Shown here: positions 32,426-41,217 of the stretch, one piece after another | How the letters are laid out: every line of letters starts with the position of its first letter | Position numbering within the stretch: position 1 is the stretch's first letter | NCBI GenBank assembly: GCA_947382645.1 | Contig: CANDAE010000008.1 | Coordinates: forward strand, 1-64,000 | Length of the DNA stretch: 64,000 nucleotides | From: Suilimivivens sp009774465 | GTDB lineage: Bacteria; Bacillota; Clostridia; Lachnospirales; Lachnospiraceae | Reading direction: 5' to 3' | Notes under the pieces: model-generated | What the model saw: only the letters and a program-made list of their open reading frames with translations | Told to the model about the DNA's origin: nothing | The model's database searches: none | Program-made: the position numbers and the translations under genes

Positions 32426-33855
32426 AATTTTCATTAAAATTATTGCTGTGGACAATGATTGTTATGGCAATTGCCCTTGGATTCAGTGGCTTTTACTTCA
32501 TTAATTACGTGTTTGAAACTTCGCTGGAGAGGGAAGCAGGGCAGGCCCTTGATGAAAACAGCATTTTAAGTTTTGCTTTTGAAACAGCCGCTTTAAATGT
32601 TCCTGCCAAATATGATGTATTGCAGGATTCTACGGTGGAGCAGATCGCTTATAATCTGGAGAACAGTGGGCAGAATACCAGCCGTATGCTTCGACTGTCA
32701 AATGAGGAAAAGGAAACTTTGTATGCAAGCGATGGGTTTGATGTGGATGACAGGCTTTTGCTTGAAACCGGGCAGGGAACAAAAAACTATCGTACCATAG
32801 CAATGAACGGGCGTTATTATATTCAAACGGGCAGTACGGTAAATGCGCTGGACCGGGTATTGTATTTAGAGACGCTCAGGGATGTTTCCGTGGTTTTTAA
32901 TGAACGTGAGCTTGGGTTTCGGGTATACCGGCAGGTCACAGTGGTTATGCTGCTTTTGGGAACAATCATTATGCATTTGATTGCCTCCTGGCTGACGAAG
33001 CCGATCAGGCTTCTTACCCGTGCCACCAAGCGGATGGCTGCAGGAGATTATGATTATCGTGCAAGGCTGGTCAGTAATGACGAATTAGGGCAGCTTACCC
33101 GTGATTTTAATAAAATGGCGGAGGCGCTTGAGGAAAATATGAATGAACTGGAGGCAGAAATTCAGGCCAGAGAGGACTTTGTGGGAGCTTTTGCACATGA
33201 ACTGAAAACCCCCCTTACGTCCATCATTGGTTATGCGGATCTGCTTCGTTCAAGAAAACTTGATGAAGAAAAAAGCTTTATGTCCGCTAACTATATCTAC
33301 ACGGAAGGGAAACGTCTGGAAGCCATGTCAATCAGACTCCTTGATATTATGGTTACAAGGCACGGGCAGGCGCAGTTTCAGGAAATTCAGGCGGAAAGTC
33401 TGTTTTCCTATCTGCGGGATATGTTTCAAAACAACAACAGTATGGAATTCGTATATTCTTATGAAAAGGCTGTTTTGCTGGCAGAAAGCAATCTGATTAT
33501 TACGGTTTTGATTAACCTTTTGGACAATGCATGTAAAGCTTCAGAGGAGGGAAGTGTAATAGAAGTAAGCGGGTATAAGGAAGAGGAAGGTTATCGTTTT
33601 ACGGTAAAGGATCACGGAATCGGGATTCCGGAAGAAGAGCTTCAAAAAATTACCAAGGCATTTTATATGGTGGACAAATCCAGATCCCGAAGCCGCAATG
33701 GAGCAGGACTGGGGCTGGCTCTCTGTACGGAAATCCTGGCTCTTCATCACAGTAAACTGGAAATTACAAGTATTCTTGGAGAAGGCACCAGCATCAGCTT
33801 CCTTCTGCCGGATTTAGAAAAGGAGGGTGAGTGGAATGAAAAAGACAACCATTAA
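32422..33855 (+). CDS. Sensor histidine kinase
   Basis: 477 aa. An N-terminal membrane helix (about 10-30), an extracellular sensing region of about 130 residues, a second helix (about 173-193), a HAMP domain (KPIRLLTRATKRMAAGDYDY), the dimerisation/phosphoacceptor motif FAHELKTPLTSIIGYADLL (His about 258), and the ATPase domain with NLLDNACKAS, KDHGIGIP and GAGLGLALC. It phosphorylates the regulator whose gene it overlaps. Its 3' end overlaps the start of the next membrane protein gene. Confidence 0.92.
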   Translation: MKFSLKLLLWTMIVMAIALGFSGFYFINYVFETSLEREAGQALDENSILSFAFETAALNVPAKYDVLQDSTVEQIAYNLENSGQNTSRMLRLSNEEKETLYASDGFDVDDRLLLETGQGTKNYRTIAMNGRYYIQTGSTVNALDRVLYLETLRDVSVVFNERELGFRVYRQVTVVMLLLGTIIMHLIASWLTKPIRLLTRATKRMAAGDYDYRARLVSNDELGQLTRDFNKMAEALEENMNELEAEIQAREDFVGAFAHELKTPLTSIIGYADLLRSRKLDEEKSFMSANYIYTEGKRLEAMSIRLLDIMVTRHGQAQFQEIQAESLFSYLRDMFQNNNSMEFVYSYEKAVLLAESNLIITVLINLLDNACKASEEGSVIEVSGYKEEEGYRFTVKDHGIGIPEEELQKITKAFYMVDKSRSRSRNGAGLGLALCTEILALHHSKLEITSILGEGTSISFLLPDLEKEGEWNEKDNH

Positions 33856-34666
33856 TTTTACTCTCCTGCTTGGAGCAATAGTAGTGATGATCCTGTCGAT
33901 ATGGGGGCCGGAACAGCTTGCCAGGTACAAAGACCGGATGGTGCTTGATCATATCAATACGCAGGAGGTGGAGACGGAAGGGACAGGTTATAGGTATACT
34001 CTTGCAGTTAATGAAAAACTTTATATTTTGTCTCAGGCGCTGCTTAGCCAGTCCCTTCCGGAAAGCGAGCAGAATACATTGACAAAGATAGAAAGTGAGG
34101 CCACGGATTATCTGGATTTGGATGGAACCTATGCTTTTGTGGTGAATCACAGAGGCCCCACAGGAAAGGAAATTACCAACGAAGAAATTTTTTCCACCTG
34201 TAACCAGATGCTGGCATCTTTAAAGGAGATTCAGATTTTACCGGACACGGTAAGAGAGGTGGACAGTACCAACTATGAGGCGGTTCTTTATTCTGCCATT
34301 GACGTTTTGGAGCCGAGAAATAATGTGGCAGTATGGAAGGTCAGCCTTTCCACTAAAAGACAGAATGCGGACAAGTCCAATCGATTGATTGATGCTTATC
34401 TGGATGCAGACAGCGGAAAGGTTTATGAGTTTTATGTGAGAACTCAGTTAAAATGGGAAGAGATTGACACAGATGAGATTATAAAGGCCTGGGGCAGTTA
34501 TATGGGGCTTCCGGAGCCTTCGGAATATGAGACGGATAACCCATTGCTTGAATCCACGCCTTATTATAAAAAATATGTTTTTTCAGGGCTGGGAGAGCAG
34601 AAAACGATTGTAACCATCGGGTTTTATGAGGGGATTAACGAGCTCTTTTTAAAAGTTTCCAAATGA
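33836..34666 (+). CDS. Membrane-anchored extracellular protein of the two-component operon
   Basis: 276 aa from the ATG at 33836 (AAGGAGGG upstream). An N-terminal helix (TINFTLLLGAIVVMILSIWG) anchors an extracellular domain of mixed alpha/beta character, without a recognised family. The gene overlaps the kinase gene by 20 bases, so it belongs to the same transcript and may modulate the kinase, as YycH/YycI-type partners do elsewhere; that is inference only. Its stop codon TGA lies inside the first 11-bp repeat of the following array. Confidence 0.55.
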   Translation: MKKTTINFTLLLGAIVVMILSIWGPEQLARYKDRMVLDHINTQEVETEGTGYRYTLAVNEKLYILSQALLSQSLPESEQNTLTKIESEATDYLDLDGTYAFVVNHRGPTGKEITNEEIFSTCNQMLASLKEIQILPDTVREVDSTNYEAVLYSAIDVLEPRNNVAVWKVSLSTKRQNADKSNRLIDAYLDADSGKVYEFYVRTQLKWEEIDTDEIIKAWGSYMGLPEPSEYETDNPLLESTPYYKKYVFSGLGEQKTIVTIGFYEGINELFLKVSK

Positions 34667-34725
34667 TGCAATTTTGATGCAAAAATGATGGAACTTTGAT
34701 GCAGTTTTGATGATAAAATGATGCA
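34664..34725 (+). promoter_or_regulatory. Six-copy 11-bp direct repeat array upstream of the amidase-deacetylase gene
   Basis: Copies start at 34664 (TGATGCA), 34675 (TGATGCA), 34686 (TGATGGA), 34697 (TGATGCA), 34708 (TGATGAT) and 34719 (TGATGCA), each exactly 11 bases apart and preceded by NAAA or NTTT. This is the same pattern as at 21205-21255. It points to cooperative binding by an OmpR-class regulator along one face of the DNA. Confidence 0.75.
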
Positions 34726-34775
34726 CCCTGCGCGTAAGATGATAATAAGCAGATTACACGTAAGGGGCATTATTT

Positions 34776-36191
34776 ATGTATAGGAGAAAAAGGCGTTATC
34801 GCAGAGGTACGAAGGAAAAAGCAAGGAGAATGTGGATGGCGTTTGCCAGCATGGTTCTGATTACAGGTGTGATGGGCACATTCACTTTAATGGCAGCAGT
34901 GGTTTTGGCAGCGCCCAAAGAACAGGGGGCGCAGAGTCTGCTGCAGTGGATGGACGAGACAGGGGATGTATCCGGCAATAAGCTCCTGGAAGGGGTAATG
35001 GACGTATCCGGCAATAGTCTTTTGGCAGAGGCAGCAGAGGAACCATATATACCCCTTATTGTTGTGGATGCAGGACATGGGGGAGAGGATGTGGGCTGCG
35101 TGGAAGGCGGGATTGCGGAAAAGGATGTAAATCTGCAGATTGCTCTTTTAGTAAAAGGTGCGTTGGAGGAAAAGGGATATCGGGTTATGATGCCCAGAAT
35201 GACAGATGAATATCTGGAAAAAGAAGAAAGGGTAGAGCTGGCAAACAGCTATCAGGCAGACGTTTATATCAGCATTCATCAAAACACTTATGAAGGGACT
35301 GATAAGTCTGTAAGCGGTATTGAAACATGGTATGATGGTTCTGATGATACCAGAGACAGCAGCCTGCTTGCAAGACTGATTCACCAGCAGACAATTAAAA
35401 GTACCGGGGCGGTAGAAAGGGAATTATTGGAATGTGCAGATTTCTGTGTTACAGGAAAAACTTTAATGCCGGCCTGTCTGATTGAAACAGGGTTTTTGTC
35501 AAATCCAAAGGAACGGGCGCTTCTTTCCAGTGCAGAATATCAGGAAGAAATTGCTTTGGGAATTTGTAATGGCATTGACTTGTATTTTCATCCAAAAACC
35601 ATGTATCTTACCTTTGATGACGGGCCTTCCGCAGAGTGTACGGATAAGGTGTTGGATGTGTTAAAAGAAAAGGACGTTAAGGCCACATTTTTTCTGATTG
35701 GAGAATATGTGGAGAAATATCCGGAAGTTGCAAGGCGAATTGTGGCAGAAGGCCATGCCATAGGGATTCACTGTTACCGGCATGATTATGACATACTTTA
35801 TGCAAGTAAGGAAAGTTTCCTTGAGGATTTTCAGAAGGCCTATGATGTGATCTATCAGGCAACAGGAGTGGAAACCAGACTGTTCCGCTTTCCAGGAGGA
35901 AGTGTTAATGCATATAATGAAGATGTGCGGGAAGAGATTATTGAGGAGATGACAAGCAGAGGATATGTTTACTTTGACTGGAATGCAAGTCTGGAGGATG
36001 CGGCAGGAAAGTGTGAACCGGATCAGCTCATAGAAAATGCTGTCAGCACCACTTTAGGGAGAAAACGGATTGTTATGCTGGCCCATGACAGAGTTTTAAA
36101 TACAGCCCTTTGTCTTGAAGAGCTGCTTGATAAGTTTCCTGAATATCAGATGGAGCTATTGACAGAAAGTACGGAACCCATACAGTTTTAA
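34776..36191 (+). CDS. Cell-wall amidase fused to polysaccharide deacetylase
   Basis: 471 aa. A basic N-terminus and one membrane helix (about 26-48) are followed by an N-acetylmuramoyl-L-alanine amidase_3 domain (about 87-268; IVVDAGHGGEDVG with His, VYISIHQNTYE and IETGFLSNPKE). A NodB-type deacetylase domain follows (about 270-455; YLTFDDGPSAECTDKVL, HCYRHDYD, FRFPGGSVNAY, VMLAHDR). The first would cut the peptide from muramic acid, the second remove acetyl groups from wall sugars. The combination in one secreted protein suggests coordinated wall remodelling. It is controlled from the 11-bp repeat array. Confidence 0.85.
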   Translation: MYRRKRRYRRGTKEKARRMWMAFASMVLITGVMGTFTLMAAVVLAAPKEQGAQSLLQWMDETGDVSGNKLLEGVMDVSGNSLLAEAAEEPYIPLIVVDAGHGGEDVGCVEGGIAEKDVNLQIALLVKGALEEKGYRVMMPRMTDEYLEKEERVELANSYQADVYISIHQNTYEGTDKSVSGIETWYDGSDDTRDSSLLARLIHQQTIKSTGAVERELLECADFCVTGKTLMPACLIETGFLSNPKERALLSSAEYQEEIALGICNGIDLYFHPKTMYLTFDDGPSAECTDKVLDVLKEKDVKATFFLIGEYVEKYPEVARRIVAEGHAIGIHCYRHDYDILYASKESFLEDFQKAYDVIYQATGVETRLFRFPGGSVNAYNEDVREEIIEEMTSRGYVYFDWNASLEDAAGKCEPDQLIENAVSTTLGRKRIVMLAHDRVLNTALCLEELLDKFPEYQMELLTESTEPIQF

Positions 36192-36262
36192 GGGTTTGTT
36201 TTTTTCATGTATAAAACTTCTTTTTTTATCCATAATATGGCATAAAGAAAGGAGATTTTATT

Positions 36263-36859
36263 ATGGCAGTTGATTTTAAAAACAGTGAAACCAAGGATAA
36301 CCTGATGCGTGCTTTTGCAGGAGAAAGTCAGGCAAGAAACCGCTATACCTTTGCAGCTTCTCAGGCAAAAAAAGAAAAATTACATGTGATAGAGGCTGTT
36401 TTTACCTATACAGCAAACCAGGAAAAGGAACATGCGGAAATTTTTTATAAGCATTTAAAAGAACTGGCAGGTGAGACGATTCATGTAGATGGCGGCTACC
36501 CGGTAGATATTACGGAGGATATTTCAAAACTTCTGCGCATGGCACAGCATAATGAATATGAAGAGCATGACTCTGTGTATAAAGCTTTTGGGGAAAAGGC
36601 AAAGGAAGAAGGATTTATGCAGGTTGCCAATTCCTTTTTTATGATTGCGGAAATAGAAAAGAAGCACGGAGACCGATTTGGACGGTTTGCAGAATGGATG
36701 GAAAAGAAACAATTATTTAAGGAGGAGAAAAAGCAAAGCTGGATTTGCCTTAACTGCGGATATATTTATGAAGGAGAAAAGGCGCCTTTAAATTGTCCGG
36801 TATGTGAGCATGACCAGGGGTACTTTGTAAGACTGGAGCAATCGCCTTTCGAAGGGTAA
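36263..36859 (+). CDS. Rubrerythrin
   Basis: 198 aa with AAAGGAG before the ATG. The N-terminal ferritin-like diiron domain has AFAGESQARNRYTF, TANQEKEHAEIF and IAEIEKKHGDRF with the Glu/His ligands. The C-terminal rubredoxin domain has CLNCGYIYEGEKAP and CPVCEHDQGYF, binding one iron. It reduces hydrogen peroxide with electrons from NADH via rubredoxin oxidoreductases, protecting anaerobes from oxygen. Single gene. Confidence 0.93.
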   Translation: MAVDFKNSETKDNLMRAFAGESQARNRYTFAASQAKKEKLHVIEAVFTYTANQEKEHAEIFYKHLKELAGETIHVDGGYPVDITEDISKLLRMAQHNEYEEHDSVYKAFGEKAKEEGFMQVANSFFMIAEIEKKHGDRFGRFAEWMEKKQLFKEEKKQSWICLNCGYIYEGEKAPLNCPVCEHDQGYFVRLEQSPFEG

Positions 36860-36886
36860 AATTATGTGAATACTTCAAGTTAGGAA

Positions 36887-36916
36887 TTGACATAAGCAGC
36901 GATTGAAGAATATAAT
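36887..36916 (+). promoter_or_regulatory. Promoter of the VanZ-family gene
   Basis: TTGACA (36887-36892), 18-base spacer, TATAAT (36911-36916): both hexamers are perfect consensus. Confidence 0.75.
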
Positions 36917-36963
36917 GAAACCATTATGAGCAGAAACAGGTTCTGACCGAAATGAGGCAGAGT

Positions 36964-37470
36964 ATGAAAAAAAGAAAAAAATGGCTGATTGTTTTGGCAT
37001 GGTGGATTGTATTTATTTCTTTAGTCGCTGTAGTCGCTTACCTTTCCTTCCAAAGCGGAGAAAATGCAAAAGAGCTGGGAAAAGAGACCATCCTTCAATT
37101 TGCGGAATCCCATAATGAAGGCGGACTGGTGAGCCAGGAATATCTGGATGCGCTGACCTATAAGATCAGGCAGAGCGGACGGGTGCTTGCATTTCTCATG
37201 ATTGGAATTGTGGGAACCATCACCATTCATATTTCCTTTTATAAAAGTAACTGGTTGGCGCGGACTACGATAACAGCGGTAGTGCTGGTAGGAATTGCAT
37301 ATCTGACGGAATGGCTGAAAAAATACATTCCTTCCAGGCATTACAGCTTTGAAGAAATGATGGTCAGCATTTTGGCAGTGATTTTGGGATTTGTGTTTGT
37401 ATCGGTAGTTACCCTTGTCTTTAAAGCGGTGAAGGGGTTCTTCCGGCTGGTAATGGCGGGACATGGGTGA
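36964..37470 (+). CDS. VanZ family membrane protein
   Basis: 168 aa from the ATG at 36964 (GAGG upstream; an ATG at 36952 is in frame). Four membrane helices with the VanZ/Teicoplanin-resistance pattern: AYLSFQSGENAKELG after helix 1, KIRQSGRVLAFLMIG, WLKKYIPSRHYSFEEMMVSI, and VILGFVFVS. VanZ proteins change sensitivity to lipoglycopeptides by an unknown mechanism. It is followed by a lipoprotein gene 37 bases later. Confidence 0.8.
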   Translation: MKKRKKWLIVLAWWIVFISLVAVVAYLSFQSGENAKELGKETILQFAESHNEGGLVSQEYLDALTYKIRQSGRVLAFLMIGIVGTITIHISFYKSNWLARTTITAVVLVGIAYLTEWLKKYIPSRHYSFEEMMVSILAVILGFVFVSVVTLVFKAVKGFFRLVMAGHG

Positions 37471-37507
37471 AATACTGAATTTTTGATTAATTATGAAGGA
37501 GAGATGG

Positions 37508-38092
37508 ATGATGAAAAAAACAGTTGTGTTATTCATAGCGGTGATGATGGTTTTTAGCCTGTTTGGATGCGGCGGTAAACAAAATAATGGACAGTCAGGT
37601 CAGGAAGGCGGGGAGTCGCAGTATGCGGATGCTCTGGAAGTGATGAATGAGGTTCTTAAAGTTTATGGCGAGGATGAGCTGTTTGCCATGTATGGAGGAG
37701 ATCTGGAAAATGCAGTGATGGATGCGCCGGGTAAATTTGATATCAGTAAGACGGAAGAATTGGAAAATGCATATGGTCTTCCTGAGGATATAAGCTCCGA
37801 TATTGAAGATGCCGCATCCATGATGCATATGATGAATGCGAACACTTTTAGCGGTATTGCTTACCGGCTGAAAGAAGGAACGGATATGGATGCCTTTGTG
37901 GATTCGATAAAGTCCTGCGTTTTGGCAAAGCAATGGGTATGTGGCCAGCCCGATACACTGGTGATTATAAATGTGGATGGCAGATATGTCATAACGGCTT
38001 TTGGGGCTGCTGAATTAGTGGAAGATTTTAAATCAAATGCTTTATCTGCGCTCAGTGGGGCACAAGTGGTCACAGAAGCGCCTATTGCGTGA
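37508..38092 (+). CDS. DUF4358-type lipoprotein
   Basis: 194 aa from the double ATG at 37508/37511 with AAGGAGAG upstream. The lipobox is SLFGCGG, so it is anchored at the outer membrane face by its Cys. The mature part has MYGGDLENAVMDAPGKFDIS and EELENAYGLPEDI, then RLKEGTDMDAFVDSI, consistent with DUF4358. Its stop codon is a few bases before the MBOAT gene, and the group VanZ, lipoprotein, MBOAT, DHHW looks like one operon. DUF4358 lipoproteins often accompany MBOAT/DHHW pairs in Clostridia; function unknown. Confidence 0.7.
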   Translation: MMKKTVVLFIAVMMVFSLFGCGGKQNNGQSGQEGGESQYADALEVMNEVLKVYGEDELFAMYGGDLENAVMDAPGKFDISKTEELENAYGLPEDISSDIEDAASMMHMMNANTFSGIAYRLKEGTDMDAFVDSIKSCVLAKQWVCGQPDTLVIINVDGRYVITAFGAAELVEDFKSNALSALSGAQVVTEAPIA

Positions 38093-38099
38093 GGCGGTC

Positions 38100-39497
38100 A
38101 TGCTGTTTTCAAGTATTACATTTTTATATTATTTTTTGCCTCCGGCGGTGGGTTTGTATTTTGCTGTTCCCAGGAAATTTAAGAATGTGGTTCTCCTTTT
38201 GGCAAGCCTTGTGTTTTATGGGTGGGGAGAACCAAAATATGTTATGCTGATGGGAATATCCATTATATTGGGTTACGGACTTGGGCTTTTGGTGGAAAAA
38301 TACAGGGCTGAAAGAATTGGAAAGATACTTTGCTTGATATCCGTCGGCGTAAGTCTTTCTTTTTTATTATGTTTTAAATATGCAGATTTCTTTGTCGGGA
38401 ACTTTAATGCGGTGACAGGGCTGGGGATTCCGCTCCTTCGCCTGACGCTTCCCATTGGAATCAGTTTTTATACGTTCCAGATGATCAGCTATACGGTGGA
38501 TGTGTATCGCGGGGAGATGGCGCAAAGAAATCCGATTCATCTGGCGGTTTATATTGCCATGTTTCCTCAACTGATTGCAGGTCCAATTGTACGGTATTCT
38601 GATATTGCGGGGCAGTTGGCAGGAAGAGAGCATTCATGGAGCGAAGCGGCTTACGGAATACGCCGCTTTGTGGTCGGTCTGGCGAAAAAGGTTTTGATCG
38701 CCAACCAATTGGGGGAACTGTGCGGCGTGTTCCGTATATCAGGGGAAAAGTCGGTACTGTTTTACTGGATGTATGCAGTTGCCTTTGCCTTGCATATTTA
38801 CTTTGACTTCTCAGGGTACAGTGATATGGCGATTGGGTTAGGCAGAATGTTTGGATTTCATTTTCAGGAGAACTTTGATTATCCTTATGTTTCTGCCAGT
38901 ATCACAGAATTTTGGCGCAGATGGCATATTTCCCTGGGGACGTGGTTCAGAGATTATGTTTATATTCCTATGGGAGGGAACCGGAAAGGCCGGGGAAGAC
39001 AGTTGGTTAATATTCTGACAGTATGGATGCTTACCGGTTTTTGGCATGGGGCGGCATGGAATTTTATCTTGTGGGGGCTGTTTTTTGCGTTTTTTTTGAC
39101 GATGGAAAAGCTGTGGATGTTGAAAAAGCTGGAAAGAAATCGATTTTTTTCCCATATTTATACATTGTTTTTTGTCATGGTAAGCTTTGTGATTTTTAAT
39201 GCGGAAAACCTGGGGCAGGCATTTTCGGATATTGCCGGGCTGTTTGGAGTGGGAGGGATTCCCCTTGTTTCGGCGGAAGCGTTATATTATTTCAGAAGCT
39301 TTTCGGTTATTTTTTTGATCGGTGGAATCGGAGCAACACCTTTAGCAGCCAGGGTGGTAAAGAAAATTTCTAAAAATTTAGAAGGCGGCAGAGTGTTTAA
39401 TATTATGGAACCTGTTGTGCTGGCTGCATTACTTTTGGTTGTGACGGCTTATTTGGTGGACGGATCTTTTAATCCTTTTTTATATTTTCGATTTTAG
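38100..39497 (+). CDS. MBOAT family O-acyltransferase (AlgI/DltB-like)
   Basis: 465 aa from the ATG at 38100; the longer frame to 38037 overlaps the lipoprotein gene. About ten membrane helices carry family motifs: LPIGISFYTFQMISYTVDVY, AYVAMFPQLIAGPI-like YIAMFPQLIAGPIVRY, FWRRWHISLGTWFRDYVY, GFWHGAAWNFILWG with the catalytic His. These enzymes move acyl groups across the membrane onto extracellular polysaccharides, with a partner esterase-like protein. The DHHW protein gene starts 12 bases later. Confidence 0.9.
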   Translation: MLFSSITFLYYFLPPAVGLYFAVPRKFKNVVLLLASLVFYGWGEPKYVMLMGISIILGYGLGLLVEKYRAERIGKILCLISVGVSLSFLLCFKYADFFVGNFNAVTGLGIPLLRLTLPIGISFYTFQMISYTVDVYRGEMAQRNPIHLAVYIAMFPQLIAGPIVRYSDIAGQLAGREHSWSEAAYGIRRFVVGLAKKVLIANQLGELCGVFRISGEKSVLFYWMYAVAFALHIYFDFSGYSDMAIGLGRMFGFHFQENFDYPYVSASITEFWRRWHISLGTWFRDYVYIPMGGNRKGRGRQLVNILTVWMLTGFWHGAAWNFILWGLFFAFFLTMEKLWMLKKLERNRFFSHIYTLFFVMVSFVIFNAENLGQAFSDIAGLFGVGGIPLVSAEALYYFRSFSVIFLIGGIGATPLAARVVKKISKNLEGGRVFNIMEPVVLAALLLVVTAYLVDGSFNPFLYFRF

Positions 39498-39508
39498 GAG
39501 ACAGGCTT

Positions 39509-40612
39509 ATGGGAACGAAGAAAAAAGACTTTGTGCTGTGTATCTTATTTGCGCTGTTATTTGCCGGAGGTTTCCTGCTATGTCTGCTTTTGCCGAAGGA
39601 TAAGTATTCGGAAAGTGAACGACGTCTGCTTTTGCCGATGCCGGAATTTGGAGCGGCAGGAGTGTGGAGCGGACGGTTTATGTCTGATTTTGAAGCTTAT
39701 GCTGTGGATTCCTTTCCCTTCCGTAATTTTCTGCGCAGCATCAAGGCAGTTACGGCGCTTCATATTTTTTGTAAACAGGACAATAACGGGATCTATGCAG
39801 CGGAAGATTTCTTATCGGCTATGGAATATCCTGTGAATGAAGCTTCGCTGAAACGGGCGGTGGGACGGTTCCGCTATATCTGTGAGAAATATCTGACAGA
39901 CGAAAATCAGGTTTATCTTAGTGTAATTCCGGATAAAAACTGTTTTCTGGCGAAGGAGGGCGGTTATTTATCTATGGATTATGCGGATTTTGAATATCAA
40001 ATGGAGGAACAGGCAGATTTTGCAACATATATATCCATATCAGATCTGCTTGAGCGGGATGATTATTACAGGACGGATACTCATTGGAGGCAGGAAAAGA
40101 TCATGGATGTGGCAGAGCGTTTGGCGCTGTCAATGGGAACTACGCTTTCAGAGGATTATGAGATCCATACGCTGGAGCAGGATTTCTATGGCGTGTATTA
40201 TGGACAGGCGGCATTGCCATTTGCGCCTGATAAGCTTATGTATGTGACGGGAGAGGATATTTGTAGTTGTCAGGTCTATGACTGGCAGAATCAAAGGGAA
40301 ATGCCGGTTTATAATATATCGGATGAGGAAACGACAGGGAGAGATCCTTATGAAATGTTCCTGTCAGGCTCTCTTTCGCTTATTACCATAAAGAATCCTT
40401 ATGCACAGACGGATAAAAAGCTTGTCATGTTCCGGGATTCTTTCGGCTCAAGTATTGCGCCTTTGTTAATCAGCGGGTATGCACAGATTGATCTGGTAGA
40501 TATCCGCTATATCCATCCGGATCATTTGGGACAGTTCATTGATTTTAATCATTGTGACGTGCTGTTTTTATACAGTACGTTGGTGTTGAACAATAGCGAT
40601 ACAATCAAATAA
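39509..40612 (+). CDS. DHHW family protein, acyltransfer partner of the MBOAT protein
   Basis: 367 aa. One N-terminal membrane helix (about 8-28) is followed by an extracellular SGNH/AlgX-like domain. Family marks: RRLLLPMPEF, WSGRFMSDFEAYAVDSFPFR, the DHHW-equivalent YYRTDTHWRQEK and, near the end, VMFRDSFGSSIAPLL. DHHW/AlgX-type proteins complete O-acylation of surface polysaccharides together with an MBOAT membrane protein. The two genes are 12 bases apart. A bidirectional terminator follows. Confidence 0.82.
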   Translation: MGTKKKDFVLCILFALLFAGGFLLCLLLPKDKYSESERRLLLPMPEFGAAGVWSGRFMSDFEAYAVDSFPFRNFLRSIKAVTALHIFCKQDNNGIYAAEDFLSAMEYPVNEASLKRAVGRFRYICEKYLTDENQVYLSVIPDKNCFLAKEGGYLSMDYADFEYQMEEQADFATYISISDLLERDDYYRTDTHWRQEKIMDVAERLALSMGTTLSEDYEIHTLEQDFYGVYYGQAALPFAPDKLMYVTGEDICSCQVYDWQNQREMPVYNISDEETTGRDPYEMFLSGSLSLITIKNPYAQTDKKLVMFRDSFGSSIAPLLISGYAQIDLVDIRYIHPDHLGQFIDFNHCDVLFLYSTLVLNNSDTIK

Positions 40613-40683
40613 TACTTCAAATAATGATTTTCTGAAAACCCTGCGTTATATGGGATCGTGAACAGAATTGAATCATTCAGAGA

Positions 40684-40712
40684 AAAAAGCCAGAGAATAA
40701 CTCTGGCTTTTT
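40684..40712. terminator. Bidirectional terminator between DHHW gene and pyrI
   Basis: AAAAAGCCAGAG (40684-40695) and CTCTGGCTTTTT (40701-40712) form a perfect 12-bp stem with a five-base loop and U tracts on both strands; it serves both convergent genes. Confidence 0.88.
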
Positions 40713-40750
40713 CAAATAGAACTCTAATGTGAGTGGCATTTATTTCCATA

Positions 40751-41182
40751 TTATGCCCGTTCCGAATACTTCTCCTCACAATATTTGCAGCGGTAAATTT
40801 CCTTTTCCTCATCAGCAAGCACAAAAATATGAGGAAGCTCCTGTTCGATGGAAGTGATGCATCTGGGATTTTTGCAGCGGATTACATTTTTAATTTCTTT
40901 GGGAAGCAGTAATTCTTTTTTGGAAACAATTTCCCCGTCCTTGATTACATTGACGGTAATGTTATGGTCAATGAATGCCAGAACATCCAAATCCAGCATA
41001 TCAATATCACATTCTACCTTTAAAATGTCCTTTTTTCCCATTTTGTTGCTTTTGGCATTTTTAATGATTGCAACGGTGCAGTCCAGCTTATCAAGCTGAA
41101 GATGGTGATAAATGGAAAGGCTTTTTCCGGCTTTGATATGATCTAAAACAAAGCCTTCTTCAATTTTTCCTACATTAAGCAT
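40751..41182 (-). CDS. pyrI: Aspartate carbamoyltransferase regulatory chain
   Basis: 143 aa, usual length. It binds nucleotides and controls the catalytic chain PyrB in the second step of pyrimidine synthesis. The N-terminal allosteric domain has IEEGFVLDHIKAGKSLSIYH, and the C-terminal zinc domain has CKNPRC and CKYCEEKY (C-x4-C, C-x2-C), which holds the contact with PyrB. It lies 35 bases downstream of pyrB on the same strand, as in many Clostridia. Confidence 0.93.
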   Translation of the reverse strand: MLNVGKIEEGFVLDHIKAGKSLSIYHHLQLDKLDCTVAIIKNAKSNKMGKKDILKVECDIDMLDLDVLAFIDHNITVNVIKDGEIVSKKELLLPKEIKNVIRCKNPRCITSIEQELPHIFVLADEEKEIYRCKYCEEKYSERA

Positions 41183-41217
41183 ATTTCACCTCATTTCTCC
41201 TGTTTTGATTTTACAGG

